Notes: a model not told the origin generated them from the sequence alone. A DNA stretch of 10,332 bases from an uncultured Bacteroidales bacterium (GCA_903912795.1 CAIWIS010000062.1:1-10332), one strand, 5' to 3'; shown: positions 1-8,000, counted from the stretch's first letter. Translations and numbers: made by a program.

Positions 1-46
1 AAAATATTTTTTACAGTATAATTTCTAAGGAAATGGAATAAATAAA

Positions 47-70
47 TTCTTCAGTTTGATTTATGAAGAA
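47..70 (-). terminator. Weak terminator-like hairpin after the DUF5010-like gene
   Basis: A perfect 7-bp stem (TTCTTCA at 47-53 with TGAAGAA at 64-70) encloses a 10-nt loop, 104 bp past the DUF5010-like stop. On the transcribed strand it is followed by TTTATTTATT, which is only loosely U-rich. It may end the exported-enzyme unit. The remaining part of positions 1-174 is very AT-rich and shows no gene. Confidence 0.3.
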
Positions 71-174
71 AATCAAAATTTTAAGGCAACAAATTTAGTA
101 AAAACTATTGTTTAAATCTAGAATAATAGTTCAAATAATTATAAATTTAATACATTTCGAAAAGAAACGCATTG

Positions 175-2655
175 TTATCTATTTACCAAAATCCTTTTTG
201 TTATTGTTTTACCCGAAGTATTTAATTTCAATAAATAAATTCCACTATATATTTTGCTTACATCTACCTTATATTCAGATCCTTTTGATGAAATGTCGGC
301 TACTTTCAATACAGTTCTACCACTAGCGTCAAACATTTGCAAATCAATAGTTTCAAAATTTGAGTTGGCAAATTTTAAATTGAGTTGATTCTGAACCGGA
401 TTTGGATAAATCGAAACATCTATTTCGTTGAATTTCAAATCTTTTACAGCATTGGCATCAGCATTATAAACTTCCAATGCATCAATGCGCGTGGTGATAC
501 TTCCCGATTTAGAATCGTAAATGCGAAACCAGTTTATAGCATTTAAATCGCATACACCAACTTTTGTAGAAGCACTCATGCGCAGATTTATCTGATTCCA
601 ACCATTCACAAGTCCGGTTAGTTGCCAACTGTATTCGTTGGCATCGGCACGTCCGGCACTGCCAAGTTCCACACGAACTGGGCCACATTTTGTAACATCC
701 GACACATAATACCAAAAACGCAAAGCACCATTTGCAAGCGTAGTTCCCGAATAAAAAGCAGGCGCAAAAACTTTTTTAAATTCGTCGAGCGTACTACCCG
801 TAAATTCAATGCAACCTGTATTTTGTTGTTTATCAGCAGTATTAAGAGCTAATGTTTGCGACGATGTCCAGCCGGTAGTCATATCGCATTCGTCCAAATA
901 AATAGTGCCGGTTACTGTTACGGTTGCCGAGGCTGTTTTTTCGCCATCGTAGGTAATTGCCCAAATTTTGGCAGTACCTGGATTAATAGCAGTTACTTTT
1001 CCTTCGCCATTAACGATGGCCGCTTTGGGATTGTCCGAAACCCAGTTCATTAATTTATTATCAGCATTTGACGGCGATATAAGAGCCGAAAATTCGTGAG
1101 TTTCACCTTTTGCAAGTGTGAAGGCAGATGGCGAAATGCTGATAGAACTTACCGAATTTGTAGTTGCAGCTACACGAGTTAGGTAATTAATTTCGGGTGA
1201 ACCTGAAAGAATATTTAAACGAACAGTGCGCACAATGTTAGCTGGCCAAGTATAATTTCCAACATCAATAGTAGACCACAATCCGTTTGAAGAAGGCAAT
1301 GGTGTAGTTGCAATGACACTTCCAGCTACTTCAACATTCACCGAAGATGCTGCTGTAGATTTATAACGAAGCTGAAATTTGGTATTGGCCAATAAAGGAA
1401 TATCGCGCCACTGTAACCACTCGCCCACTTGCGTAGCAGTTACATGCCAACCTGTACGTAAATCTGTGCATTTAGCCACATCCAAATCGCCCATTTGTAA
1501 ATAAGTTCCACCACTATTTCCAACAGTCAGGTCGGAATAATCGTCACATGCTTCAGCTTCCATTTTTAAACTAGCAGGATATGGATTGCGTGAGAAGCTT
1601 CTTAAAATATTAAGTCGTTGACTTGGATATTCGTAGTAACTATATTTTCCATCATCGGTGCTTCGCCAAAGTGCAGCATGTTCAGCAGCATCAGTAAATC
1701 CTTCGACTAAGGTAAGTGCCGCTCCGGCTTTTACCGTATTGTTGAGTCCTGTTTTTAAGCGTAAGCCTTTATCGGTGGTTCCCATGCTTGGGTCGAGAAA
1801 CATTCTACCGTCGGGATCGTCAGGTGCGCTGAAGCCCGGAACACAACAACCAGTTTTTATAACCTGACGAGTTACGCGGTGTGTCCAGCTATAGTTGGTG
1901 TGCGAGTAATTATTGGCCGACGAAAACCAGTCGTGTACTGCATCAATCGCGGTCGAATTCATAAGTGTTGCATCGCGGTCGAACCAGCTACGCATGGTTA
2001 CAAGATAAGGATAAAATCCAAAAGACTCGAAACATTTGGTACGGATATGTTGTAGGATTTTTTCGATATTTCCTGTTCCAATGTTGGTCATCCAGGTATC
2101 TTTAATTGACCAAAATATAATCACCATTCGGCCATCAATTTTATAGCGACGTTCGTCAGGAATTTTTTCAATAGCAATTTTCAGATTATAATCCCAAATG
2201 TATTTATAATTATTCGGATCACCAACATCGAATTTATAAGTTTGAGCAGTAGAGCCTGTTAAATCATAGTTCAATCCTGATGTCCAGGAATTGGGGCAGT
2301 CATCGAAAATAGCTAATTTAAAGGAGTTTATACCCCGCGTATTCATGGCATCAATCAACAACGGAATATGATTTGGATCTCCCATACCTCTGTCTTTTTT
2401 ACCTGGAGTTGTTCCTCTACTTAAGAGCGCAATATAATCCAAACCGGCATAGTCCACTTCTTCAATATGGTTTTCCCACCATTCAATTTCCGAAATAGTT
2501 TCCTTTACAATGGATTGATTGTAACGATATGAATGTCCGCCTTCAATTTCCTTTTGCTGCCAGCAAAAAGTAGCACCTAATTCCTGCGCTCTTATTGAAG
2601 TAAGCATAGAATTAAAACTAAATAGCAAAATTGTTATGATGAGATTTTTTTTCAT
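175..2655 (-). CDS. DUF5010-like secreted putative glycosidase with CBM-like, Big_2 and T9SS sorting domains
   Basis: Exported multidomain protein (826 aa). The signal peptide is 1-23 (cleavage near IRA, before Gln24). Residues 25-355 resemble DUF5010 domains, which I take to be a TIM-barrel glycosidase-like fold related to the GH71/GH99 type. Supporting stretches are LGATFCWQQKE near the start, YAGLDYIALLSRG (69-81), FKLAIFDDCP (112-121) and DGRMVIIFWS (174-183), spaced like barrel strands. The DUF5010 assignment is from memory of the family and catalytic residues cannot be named safely. A CBM6-like domain starts at KMEAEACDDY (364-496) and matches the DUF5010_C position. It is followed by a Big_2 domain (501-582), a second beta-sandwich (583-733) that could bind carbohydrate, and a T9SS sorting domain (746-826, YPNP at 750-753). 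It is the last gene of the exported-enzyme unit. Surface glycan binding is likely; the reaction is unknown. Confidence 0.75.
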   Translation of the reverse strand: MKKNLIITILLFSFNSMLTSIRAQELGATFCWQQKEIEGGHSYRYNQSIVKETISEIEWWENHIEEVDYAGLDYIALLSRGTTPGKKDRGMGDPNHIPLLIDAMNTRGINSFKLAIFDDCPNSWTSGLNYDLTGSTAQTYKFDVGDPNNYKYIWDYNLKIAIEKIPDERRYKIDGRMVIIFWSIKDTWMTNIGTGNIEKILQHIRTKCFESFGFYPYLVTMRSWFDRDATLMNSTAIDAVHDWFSSANNYSHTNYSWTHRVTRQVIKTGCCVPGFSAPDDPDGRMFLDPSMGTTDKGLRLKTGLNNTVKAGAALTLVEGFTDAAEHAALWRSTDDGKYSYYEYPSQRLNILRSFSRNPYPASLKMEAEACDDYSDLTVGNSGGTYLQMGDLDVAKCTDLRTGWHVTATQVGEWLQWRDIPLLANTKFQLRYKSTAASSVNVEVAGSVIATTPLPSSNGLWSTIDVGNYTWPANIVRTVRLNILSGSPEINYLTRVAATTNSVSSISISPSAFTLAKGETHEFSALISPSNADNKLMNWVSDNPKAAIVNGEGKVTAINPGTAKIWAITYDGEKTASATVTVTGTIYLDECDMTTGWTSSQTLALNTADKQQNTGCIEFTGSTLDEFKKVFAPAFYSGTTLANGALRFWYYVSDVTKCGPVRVELGSAGRADANEYSWQLTGLVNGWNQINLRMSASTKVGVCDLNAINWFRIYDSKSGSITTRIDALEVYNADANAVKDLKFNEIDVSIYPNPVQNQLNLKFANSNFETIDLQMFDASGRTVLKVADISSKGSEYKVDVSKIYSGIYLLKLNTSGKTITKRILVNR

Positions 2656-2671
2656 TGTATTATAAATATAA

Positions 2672-5137
2672 CTAATTCAATATCAATTTATTCGTTATTT
2701 GCATTGCTCCTGATTTAACCGAAACAAAATAAATGGATTTGTCTAAATATTCGGGTAAATCTATTTCTGCAAAATTACTATTATCCAAGTTTTTTTGATA
2801 TACCAATTGACCATTCATCTGACTAATACTTAATGAAATATCTGTTGAACCATCAAAGCCGAACAAATTTACAGCAATTTTCCGTCTATTGGTTGGATTT
2901 GGATAAATATTTACAAATTTTCCATTTTTGTTTATTTTTACATTTTCAAGGGCAGTTAATCCATTTCCAGTTAAGGTAAGTTCGTCGAAGTTTCCACCAC
3001 TGGTACTGATAGCAGTAAGCATAATGGTGTTATTACCTTCTTCCAAAGGCTGATTTATGGAGTGTGTACCCCAAGTAGACCAAGCTCCGGTTACCGGAAA
3101 TGCCAACGAAACAACTTTTACTACATCGTTGATTGTTAATTTGAGTGGGCGGTTGGCTGTAAGTGCATATCGAAAGCTAAGTGAGTAAGTTCCTGCTGAT
3201 GGGACATATACATTCCATTTAATATAATCGTTCGAAGCATTTGTGTAATCCATAAAACCACTTCCTCTGTATCCTGGCTGATTGGCAACTTCAACCGGGC
3301 CAACATATTCAGCATCTTCGGCCTGATAGGTATTTGAAGCTGGTATCACAGTAACTTCACAAGTTGCTGTTTTTGCATTATCGAAAGTAGAAGCAGTAAT
3401 TGTTGTATTTCCTTCGCTCCAAGCCGTTACTATGCCTTCTGAATTTATAGTAGCAATGGCAGGATGCGAACTTTTCCATTGAATGGATTTATTGGTAGCG
3501 TTCGAAGGCATAATAGTGGTTAAAAGCCGCCGATTGGTATTGAGCATAACACGAGCTGTGCTGGATTTCAAGATGAGGTCGGTTACTGCTATGGGGCACG
3601 AACCTTCGGGAATTCCACAGCCACAAATGCCTGGATCCATTTTAGTTGGATCATCCGGACATAAATCGGGTTGTATACCTTCGTGAACCGAAACCACTTT
3701 AGTACTTAAAGCATCTAAATTGTAGATAGCATCAATAACATGAAAGTTAGTACCGTCGAATTCCTGGGATATTGTGGCATTTCTTACAAAATAAATTTTG
3801 CCTAATGGTAATACAAAACGTACCCTTGCATTGGTAATTGGAAAATTAAATTTATTTACAATGGTAGCCGTATTTTCCGAATTAGAACCATCGTTCAATT
3901 TCGAAAAACTAAGTTTTAATTTTGCCGTGGTAAAATTATCAGCAGTTTCGAGACCTTCATGAGCACCAATACTATCGCCAATAGCAGTATATTTATTGTT
4001 TATCAAATCAATTTTGTAAAGATTAAAAGGCGCCTTCCGGCTTACCTCACGCAAAGGAAATCCTGTAGGCGTAATCTTTACGTTGGGGTAATCTTTAATA
4101 CTGTGTGTGTTTCCTGCCCAGTGGCAATGTCCTGCCAAAATGAGGTTAAGCGGAGCACCTGCCAACAGTAATGGTTCGTAAAATGCCTTAAGCGGTGAGG
4201 GTGTCATAACATGGCAATAACCAACTCTGAAAGTGCCTTTGCCAGCTTGGTTGAGCCAAGTTTTGGCTTCGTCGGTTTGATGTGCAAAGTTTGGAACACC
4301 CGTTGATTCGTCCGAAAACCAGGCATTATTCAATCCGATAAAACGCGCATTACCATAAGCAAAATTGTGAGCTTGTAAGCCATAAAAATCGTTCCATGCT
4401 GCCGAGGGCACTTTGGTATAACCGGGATTAGGAAAGCCGGGTTCGAGTTCGTAATTTTTTTGAGGGGTATCGTGATTGCCCGGAATACTAAATACGGGGG
4501 CTGAGAAATTATTCAACCCATTCACATATTCAGTTCCGTTCATAAAACCATTGTAATAGTCGGTGATGCGCTGTTGCGAACTAGAAAGACTATTGGTGTT
4601 TTGATAGTGATTATCGCCTGTTTCAAAAACCATTTCTGGGTCAATTATATTGGCAATATCAATGGTTACAGCAGTATTTTTCGAAATCTTAAGATTATCG
4701 TACGAACCTTGCCAGCGATGGGCATCGGAAATATGAAAAACATAGAAACTGGTTTTGTATTCTTTTATAACCTTTACAGCTGCCAGCGAAATTGCATCGC
4801 CTGTAGATGTTTTCAGGATTAAATCGTACCTGTCCGAAGGTGTTCCGGCAGGTACAGTTATCGTAAGTCTGGTGTTACATGTTTTTTCCGACCATTTATC
4901 GTACATCCAGGTTTGGTTTACAGTATTTGTAATTATTGTATTGACCTTTAAATAAGCACTTTGCAACTCAACTGCATTCACTGTTTGTGCTGCATCGGCA
5001 TTGAACCAAACTTCGAAAGTTTCGCCCTGCTTAACAATGGCAGTGGTTGCCCGCCAGGGATAAATAATTTTTCCAGCAAAAATGGAGCTCGAAAAACTTA
5101 TAACCAGAAGAAAAGTTAGTAGTGTTATTTTTTTCAT
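2672..5137 (-). CDS. Secreted metallophosphoesterase with Big_2, CBM6-like and T9SS sorting domains
   Basis: Large exported calcineurin-like phosphoesterase (821 aa). A signal peptide occupies about 1-21 (LVISFSSSIFAG). Residues 22-125 form a beta-rich N-terminal domain of unknown role. The metallophosphoesterase domain (about 130-385) has the full dimetal set: D138-x-H140, G174-D175-N176, G220-N221-H222-D223, H309 and G336-H337-C338-H339. A beta-rich stretch follows (400-487), then a Cys-rich linker at 493-514 (C493, C505, C507, C514) of the type common in Bacteroidota exoproteins. Next come a Big_2 Ig-like domain (516-597), a CBM6/35-like sandwich beginning YQAEDAEYVG (604-724), and a T9SS type A sorting domain (742-821, YPNP at 745-748). 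This makes it surface-bound or released. Phosphatase or phosphodiesterase activity follows from the motifs. A carbohydrate-linked phosphate substrate is inferred from the CBM and the GH43 neighbour. The gap to the next gene is only 16 bp. Confidence 0.9.
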   Translation of the reverse strand: MKKITLLTFLLVISFSSSIFAGKIIYPWRATTAIVKQGETFEVWFNADAAQTVNAVELQSAYLKVNTIITNTVNQTWMYDKWSEKTCNTRLTITVPAGTPSDRYDLILKTSTGDAISLAAVKVIKEYKTSFYVFHISDAHRWQGSYDNLKISKNTAVTIDIANIIDPEMVFETGDNHYQNTNSLSSSQQRITDYYNGFMNGTEYVNGLNNFSAPVFSIPGNHDTPQKNYELEPGFPNPGYTKVPSAAWNDFYGLQAHNFAYGNARFIGLNNAWFSDESTGVPNFAHQTDEAKTWLNQAGKGTFRVGYCHVMTPSPLKAFYEPLLLAGAPLNLILAGHCHWAGNTHSIKDYPNVKITPTGFPLREVSRKAPFNLYKIDLINNKYTAIGDSIGAHEGLETADNFTTAKLKLSFSKLNDGSNSENTATIVNKFNFPITNARVRFVLPLGKIYFVRNATISQEFDGTNFHVIDAIYNLDALSTKVVSVHEGIQPDLCPDDPTKMDPGICGCGIPEGSCPIAVTDLILKSSTARVMLNTNRRLLTTIMPSNATNKSIQWKSSHPAIATINSEGIVTAWSEGNTTITASTFDNAKTATCEVTVIPASNTYQAEDAEYVGPVEVANQPGYRGSGFMDYTNASNDYIKWNVYVPSAGTYSLSFRYALTANRPLKLTINDVVKVVSLAFPVTGAWSTWGTHSINQPLEEGNNTIMLTAISTSGGNFDELTLTGNGLTALENVKINKNGKFVNIYPNPTNRRKIAVNLFGFDGSTDISLSISQMNGQLVYQKNLDNSNFAEIDLPEYLDKSIYFVSVKSGAMQITNKLILN

Positions 5138-5168
5138 TTTGATAGTAATATAAAAATTTGATTTATTG

Positions 5169-6119
5169 TTATTTTGAAGAGAGTTTTCCTGTTTGAATCA
5201 CTTTTTTTATCATTCCTTTCCGGTCGAAATATAGCCTATCAACACAGATTGACCTCAAATTACCACGCCCAGAAAGCACACTGTTGTGGTAAAAAGCATA
5301 CCATTTACCTTTGTATTTTACTATTGATCCATGGCTTGTATCGCATCCTGTTGGATCTAAATACACTCCCTGATACGTCCAAGGACCTAAGGGATTTTTA
5401 CTGGTAGCATAATTTAGCCGGTTTGCACCTTTTCCGTTAATTTGGAATCTATCGGAATAGGTAAGATAATAAATGCCTTTTCGTTTGAAAACCCAGGCAG
5501 CTTCGTGGAAATCGACTAAACCTTCCATAGTAATCAAAGTATCGGCTAACTCGGTCATATTGTCTTTTAGCCTGGCTCCTTTACACCTTCTGCCACCACC
5601 ATAATAAAAATAAGCCTGTCCATCGTCGTCGATAAAAACGGTTGGGTCAATCATGGCAAACTGGTCACCATTCAGTTCGAGATACCCCTGCACCTTAAAA
5701 TCGGAAGCTGGTTTTGAGCTTGTAGCAACACCAATTTTCCATGTTTTATTCCAATCCGTTCCGCTTGGATGTGGAAAATAAAAATAATAAGTTCCATTTT
5801 TATACGCACAATCGGGCGCCCACATAAAACCACCTTCGGGTCGTCCCCAAGGCACTTGCGAGGCTCTGAGTATTTCGCCATGGTCAGTCCATTTTTTCAT
5901 GTCGGTAGTCGAAAAAACGTGATACTGATCCATTCGGTCGCAGCCTTTTGGCGGATCAATATCATGCGACGGATATACATACAACCTTCCATCGCTCCAT
6001 ACATGTGCCGAAGGGTCGGCCGTATATATGTGACGAACAAATGGATTTTCTTGTGCAGAAGCTAAGAGTGTTGAAGATATCAACAGCAATGTAGCGTAAA
6101 AAAGTTTGTGATTTTGCAT
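5169..6119 (-). CDS. Secreted glycoside hydrolase family 43 protein (beta-xylosidase / alpha-L-arabinofuranosidase type)
   Basis: Inverting glycosidase with a five-bladed beta-propeller fold, predicted to be periplasmic. It has a type I signal peptide (1-22, cleavage after ASA, before Gln23), no lipobox Cys and no C-terminal sorting domain. The GH43 catalytic triad is visible: Asp35 in YTADPSAHVW (general base), Asp158 in MIDPTVF (pKa modulator) and Glu206 in FHEAAWVF (general acid). His263 in CDTSHGSI fits the conserved propeller-centre histidine. Its 316 residues make a single catalytic domain without CBM. GH43 members mostly remove arabinose or xylose from plant glycans; the subfamily cannot be fixed by eye. 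It is probably the first gene of a three-gene unit: a terminator-like hairpin and a promoter-like element lie in the 189 bp upstream, and only 31 bp separate it from the next gene. Confidence 0.92.
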   Translation of the reverse strand: MQNHKLFYATLLLISSTLLASAQENPFVRHIYTADPSAHVWSDGRLYVYPSHDIDPPKGCDRMDQYHVFSTTDMKKWTDHGEILRASQVPWGRPEGGFMWAPDCAYKNGTYYFYFPHPSGTDWNKTWKIGVATSSKPASDFKVQGYLELNGDQFAMIDPTVFIDDDGQAYFYYGGGRRCKGARLKDNMTELADTLITMEGLVDFHEAAWVFKRKGIYYLTYSDRFQINGKGANRLNYATSKNPLGPWTYQGVYLDPTGCDTSHGSIVKYKGKWYAFYHNSVLSGRGNLRSICVDRLYFDRKGMIKKVIQTGKLSSK

Positions 6120-6147
6120 ATTTTTGATAATTCGTAGTTTACGAGGT

Positions 6148-6155
6148 CAAAAATA
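6148..6155 (-). promoter_or_regulatory. Bacteroidota-type -7 element (TATTTTTG) upstream of the GH43 gene
   Basis: On the minus strand this reads TATTTTTG, an exact match to the TAnnTTTG -7 consensus of Bacteroidota housekeeping promoters, 28 bp before the GH43 ATG. No convincing TTTG -33 element is found 19-21 bp further upstream (the sequence there is TTAA), so the promoter may be weak or activator-dependent. Its position after a terminator-like hairpin supports a separate promoter for the three exported-enzyme genes. Confidence 0.4.
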
Positions 6156-6161
6156 GCATGG

Positions 6162-6178
6162 AGCTATTAATTAATGCT
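6162..6178. promoter_or_regulatory. AT-rich palindrome, possible operator
   Basis: The sequence AGCTATTAATTAATGCT has a perfect 10-bp self-complementary core (ATTAATTAAT, 6166-6175) with AGC/GCT flanks offset by one base. It lies just upstream of the TATTTTTG element, between the usual -7 and -33 positions, where a regulator could block or assist polymerase. Short AT palindromes are common in AT-rich gaps, so this is suggestive only. Confidence 0.25.
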
Positions 6179-6210
6179 TAATTTATGATTAATCGAGGGT
6201 GGATTGTAAG

Positions 6211-6242
6211 AAAAAAAAATAAAATACGAAATTATTTTATTT
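6211..6242 (-). terminator. Putative intrinsic terminator after the radical-enzyme module
   Basis: Read on the minus strand, a perfect 10-bp AT-only stem (AAATAAAATA / TATTTTATTT, arms 6233-6242 and 6217-6226) closes a 6-nt loop (ATTTCG) and runs into a further six T. It lies 67 bp after the isomerase stop and before the promoter-like element of the GH43 gene, as expected for a boundary between transcription units. The lack of G-C pairs makes the stem weak, so termination may be partial. It is the only strong hairpin seen in this gap. Confidence 0.5.
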
Positions 6243-6308
6243 GTAATGATATAATTATTCAATTTGTGATAGAATAATATTTGAAATAATCAGATTCATT
6301 GGAAGTTG

Positions 6309-7046
6309 CTATAAATTATTACAATACCACACACTTTTCCGCACAGCTTCAACCATATCGGTAGCGCAGTTTTCTAATTCCACAAAAAGCCATTCTATAT
6401 TGGGTGGTATGGCGGTAAAAATGGGTTTGTAAATCATAGAACCATCACCAATGGCGGTGTTAGGATATGGCGGCGAGATAGATCCATCTTTGAGATGAAG
6501 CAATTTGATACGATCGGAATGGTTCTGTAATAATTCAATTGGATTGACACTACCTACAGTTGCCAAATAGAGGTCAATCTCAAGATAAATTGATGCATCG
6601 AGTTGTGACGTTAAAAGTTCAAAACTATTTTCACCTTTAATAAATTGAAATTCAAAATCGTGGTTGTGATAATGTAAACTTTTGCCCCTTGATACAATTA
6701 TTTGGTTGGCTCTATTGAGTTTTTCTGCTAATTGAGCTATGCCTTTTTCGCTTTCGAAAGTAATTGGTGGACTCCATGGACAAATTAAATGCTCGCAGTT
6801 TAAGGCATCAGACTCATCCAACGAACGCTTCAAACCATCTTCCGAAAGCACATCGCAATGCATGGCTACCGCTTTGAGATTCTGACTTGCAAGTAGTTGA
6901 GCAATATAAGCTGGCTTTTGATTTTGCAAACCAGCCAATTCAACACCTTCGAAGCCAAAAAGTGCTACTTTCGACAATGTTTCCTCGAAGTTTTCAGCCA
7001 GTTCCTGACGAAGAGTATAGAGTTGTAATCCAAGTTTTGGAACCAT
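6309..7046 (-). CDS. Sugar phosphate isomerase/epimerase family protein (xylose isomerase-like TIM barrel)
   Basis: Soluble cytoplasmic TIM-barrel protein of the xylose isomerase-like/AP endonuclease 2 superfamily (relatives: IolE, IolI, hydroxypyruvate isomerase, tagatose epimerase). The N-terminus reads LGLQLYTLRQEL, a classic start for the family. Numbered from the chosen ATG, the probable divalent-metal ligands are E132 (in YHNHDFEF), D158 (in LEIDLYLA), H184 (in LLHLKDG) and E223 (in FVELEN); an IGDG turn lies at 199-202. At 245 aa it is slightly shorter than the usual 250-290. A TTG at 7052 overlapping the activase TGA could add two residues, but the ATG 2 nt after that stop is preferred. 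Coupling to the activase implies that it works with the radical enzyme, either preparing its substrate or rearranging its product (inference). There is no signal peptide. The exact substrate is not readable. Confidence 0.85.
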   Translation of the reverse strand: MVPKLGLQLYTLRQELAENFEETLSKVALFGFEGVELAGLQNQKPAYIAQLLASQNLKAVAMHCDVLSEDGLKRSLDESDALNCEHLICPWSPPITFESEKGIAQLAEKLNRANQIIVSRGKSLHYHNHDFEFQFIKGENSFELLTSQLDASIYLEIDLYLATVGSVNPIELLQNHSDRIKLLHLKDGSISPPYPNTAIGDGSMIYKPIFTAIPPNIEWLFVELENCATDMVEAVRKSVWYCNNL

Positions 7047-7048
7047 AT

Positions 7049-7957
7049 TCAACCAATTATTGCCTTTTCACAACCCAACATTCTTAATTGCTCTAACCAT
7101 GCTTTCGAAATTTCGGGCAAAACGGTTTTCAATTCAATCAACGTTTCGCAATTTCCAACACTGATACGTTTGTTATTGCCCATATCGTGATATGGTAGCA
7201 GTTCAACACCAATTAATTTTGGGAATTTCTCGGACAGTTCGGCAATGGCGTTAAAATGCCAATCGGTATCGTTAATACCCGGAATTACTGGGCAGCGAAG
7301 TACGATGCTTGTGCCATAGCGATAGGCTGCATGCAAGTTTTCCAAAATGGCTTGATTGGGAACTCCAGTATAGTTGATATGGTCTGCCGAATCGGTAATT
7401 TTATAATCGAAAAGCAACACATCAATGAGTGGCAATATTTGCTTAAACTTAATGGGCGAAACAAAGCCTGAAGTCTCCACGCAAGTGTTTATTCCAAGTT
7501 CTTTACATCGTTTCAATAATTCCTTTGCAAACGAATATTGAAATAATGGCTCACCACCACTCAAGGTTATTCCACCACCCGAATTTTTATAAAAATCCAC
7601 GTCGGACATCACAACTTTCATCACTTCATCAATGGTCATCTCTTGTCCAGTAATTTTCAATGCATCAAAATTACAAGCTTCCACACATTTTCCGCAAAGC
7701 ATGCATTTGTCGTAATCAATAGTGTGGTTTGCACCCACAACATTATGCACATTTTGTGGGCAAACCGTGGCACAAGTACCACATTGCGTGCATTTATCGA
7801 AATGAAAAAATAATTGGGGTTCTGATTTTGTAGCTTCGGGATTATGACACCAAACACATTCCAAGGGACAACCCTTCAGGAAAACGGTTGTCCGAATACC
7901 GGGGCCATCGTGCAAGGACGCCCGCTGAATGTCGAATATGATTGCTTTTTCGTTCAT
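7049..7957 (-). CDS. Glycyl-radical enzyme activating enzyme (radical SAM)
   Basis: Radical S-adenosylmethionine enzyme that installs the glycyl radical on its partner, surely the glycyl radical enzyme encoded just upstream. The 302-residue protein opens with the family signature IQRASLHDGPGIRTTVFLKG, followed by the cluster motif C30-x3-C34-x2-C37 that binds the SAM-coordinating [4Fe-4S]. An inserted two-cluster ferredoxin domain carries C56/C59/C62/C66 and C85/C88/C91/C95. GGGITLSGGEP (127-137) is the SAM-binding GGE region. The ferredoxin insert is absent from the short PFL activase PflA and typical of activases for the dehydratase/lyase class (glycerol dehydratase, CutD, HPAD activases), which agrees with the Cys-x-Glu active site of the partner. 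The start ATG lies 113 bp after the partner's stop, and the spacer contains short direct repeats. The end lies 2 nt from the next gene's ATG, indicating translational coupling. Confidence 0.95.
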   Translation of the reverse strand: MNEKAIIFDIQRASLHDGPGIRTTVFLKGCPLECVWCHNPEATKSEPQLFFHFDKCTQCGTCATVCPQNVHNVVGANHTIDYDKCMLCGKCVEACNFDALKITGQEMTIDEVMKVVMSDVDFYKNSGGGITLSGGEPLFQYSFAKELLKRCKELGINTCVETSGFVSPIKFKQILPLIDVLLFDYKITDSADHINYTGVPNQAILENLHAAYRYGTSIVLRCPVIPGINDTDWHFNAIAELSEKFPKLIGVELLPYHDMGNNKRISVGNCETLIELKTVLPEISKAWLEQLRMLGCEKAIIG

Positions 7958-7963
7958 TTTTTT

Positions 7964-7994
7964 AGAACAAAGAACAAAGACAAAAGAACAAAGA
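7964..7994. repeat. Four-copy 7-bp tandem repeat upstream of the activase gene
   Basis: Plus-strand units are AGAACAA, AGAACAA, AGACAAA and AGAACAA followed by a partial AGA; on the transcribed strand this is a run of TTTGTTC. The array ends 6 bp before the activase ATG and falls in its leader. A short tandem array in a leader could change length by slippage and alter spacing or mRNA structure (inference). No coding role is seen. Confidence 0.8.
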
Positions 7995-7996
7995 TA
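7989..7996 (-). promoter_or_regulatory. Possible -7 element (TATCTTTG) for the activase-isomerase pair
   Basis: The minus strand reads TATCTTTG, matching TAnnTTTG, 31 bp before the activase ATG and overlapping the edge of the 7-bp repeat array. No -33 TTTG is present at the expected distance. Because the repeat unit itself supplies TTTG, a chance match is plausible. If real, it would let activase and isomerase be expressed independently of the radical enzyme. Confidence 0.25.
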
Positions 7997-8000
7997 ATTG

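Noticed and set aside
88..113. Second hairpin downstream of the DUF5010-like gene
   Set aside because: Only 4-bp helices separated by an internal bulge and no following U-tract; too weak to list as a terminator.
108..326. 72-codon plus-strand open frame at the left end
   Set aside because: Mostly overlaps the sorting-domain end of the DUF5010-like gene in antisense; its Ile/Leu-rich translation follows from AT-rich sequence and it lacks a credible start context.
4574..4822. 82-codon open frame on the plus strand
   Set aside because: Antisense to the phosphoesterase catalytic domain; no family features and no promoter-like sequence.
5769..6065. 98-codon open frame on the plus strand
   Set aside because: It lies wholly antisense to the well-supported GH43 gene, has no recognisable domain, and reflects the reverse of conserved coding sequence.
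7047..7052. TTG start for the isomerase overlapping the activase stop
   Set aside because: An ATG six bases later gives the usual family N-terminus and is the more common start codon; the difference is two residues.
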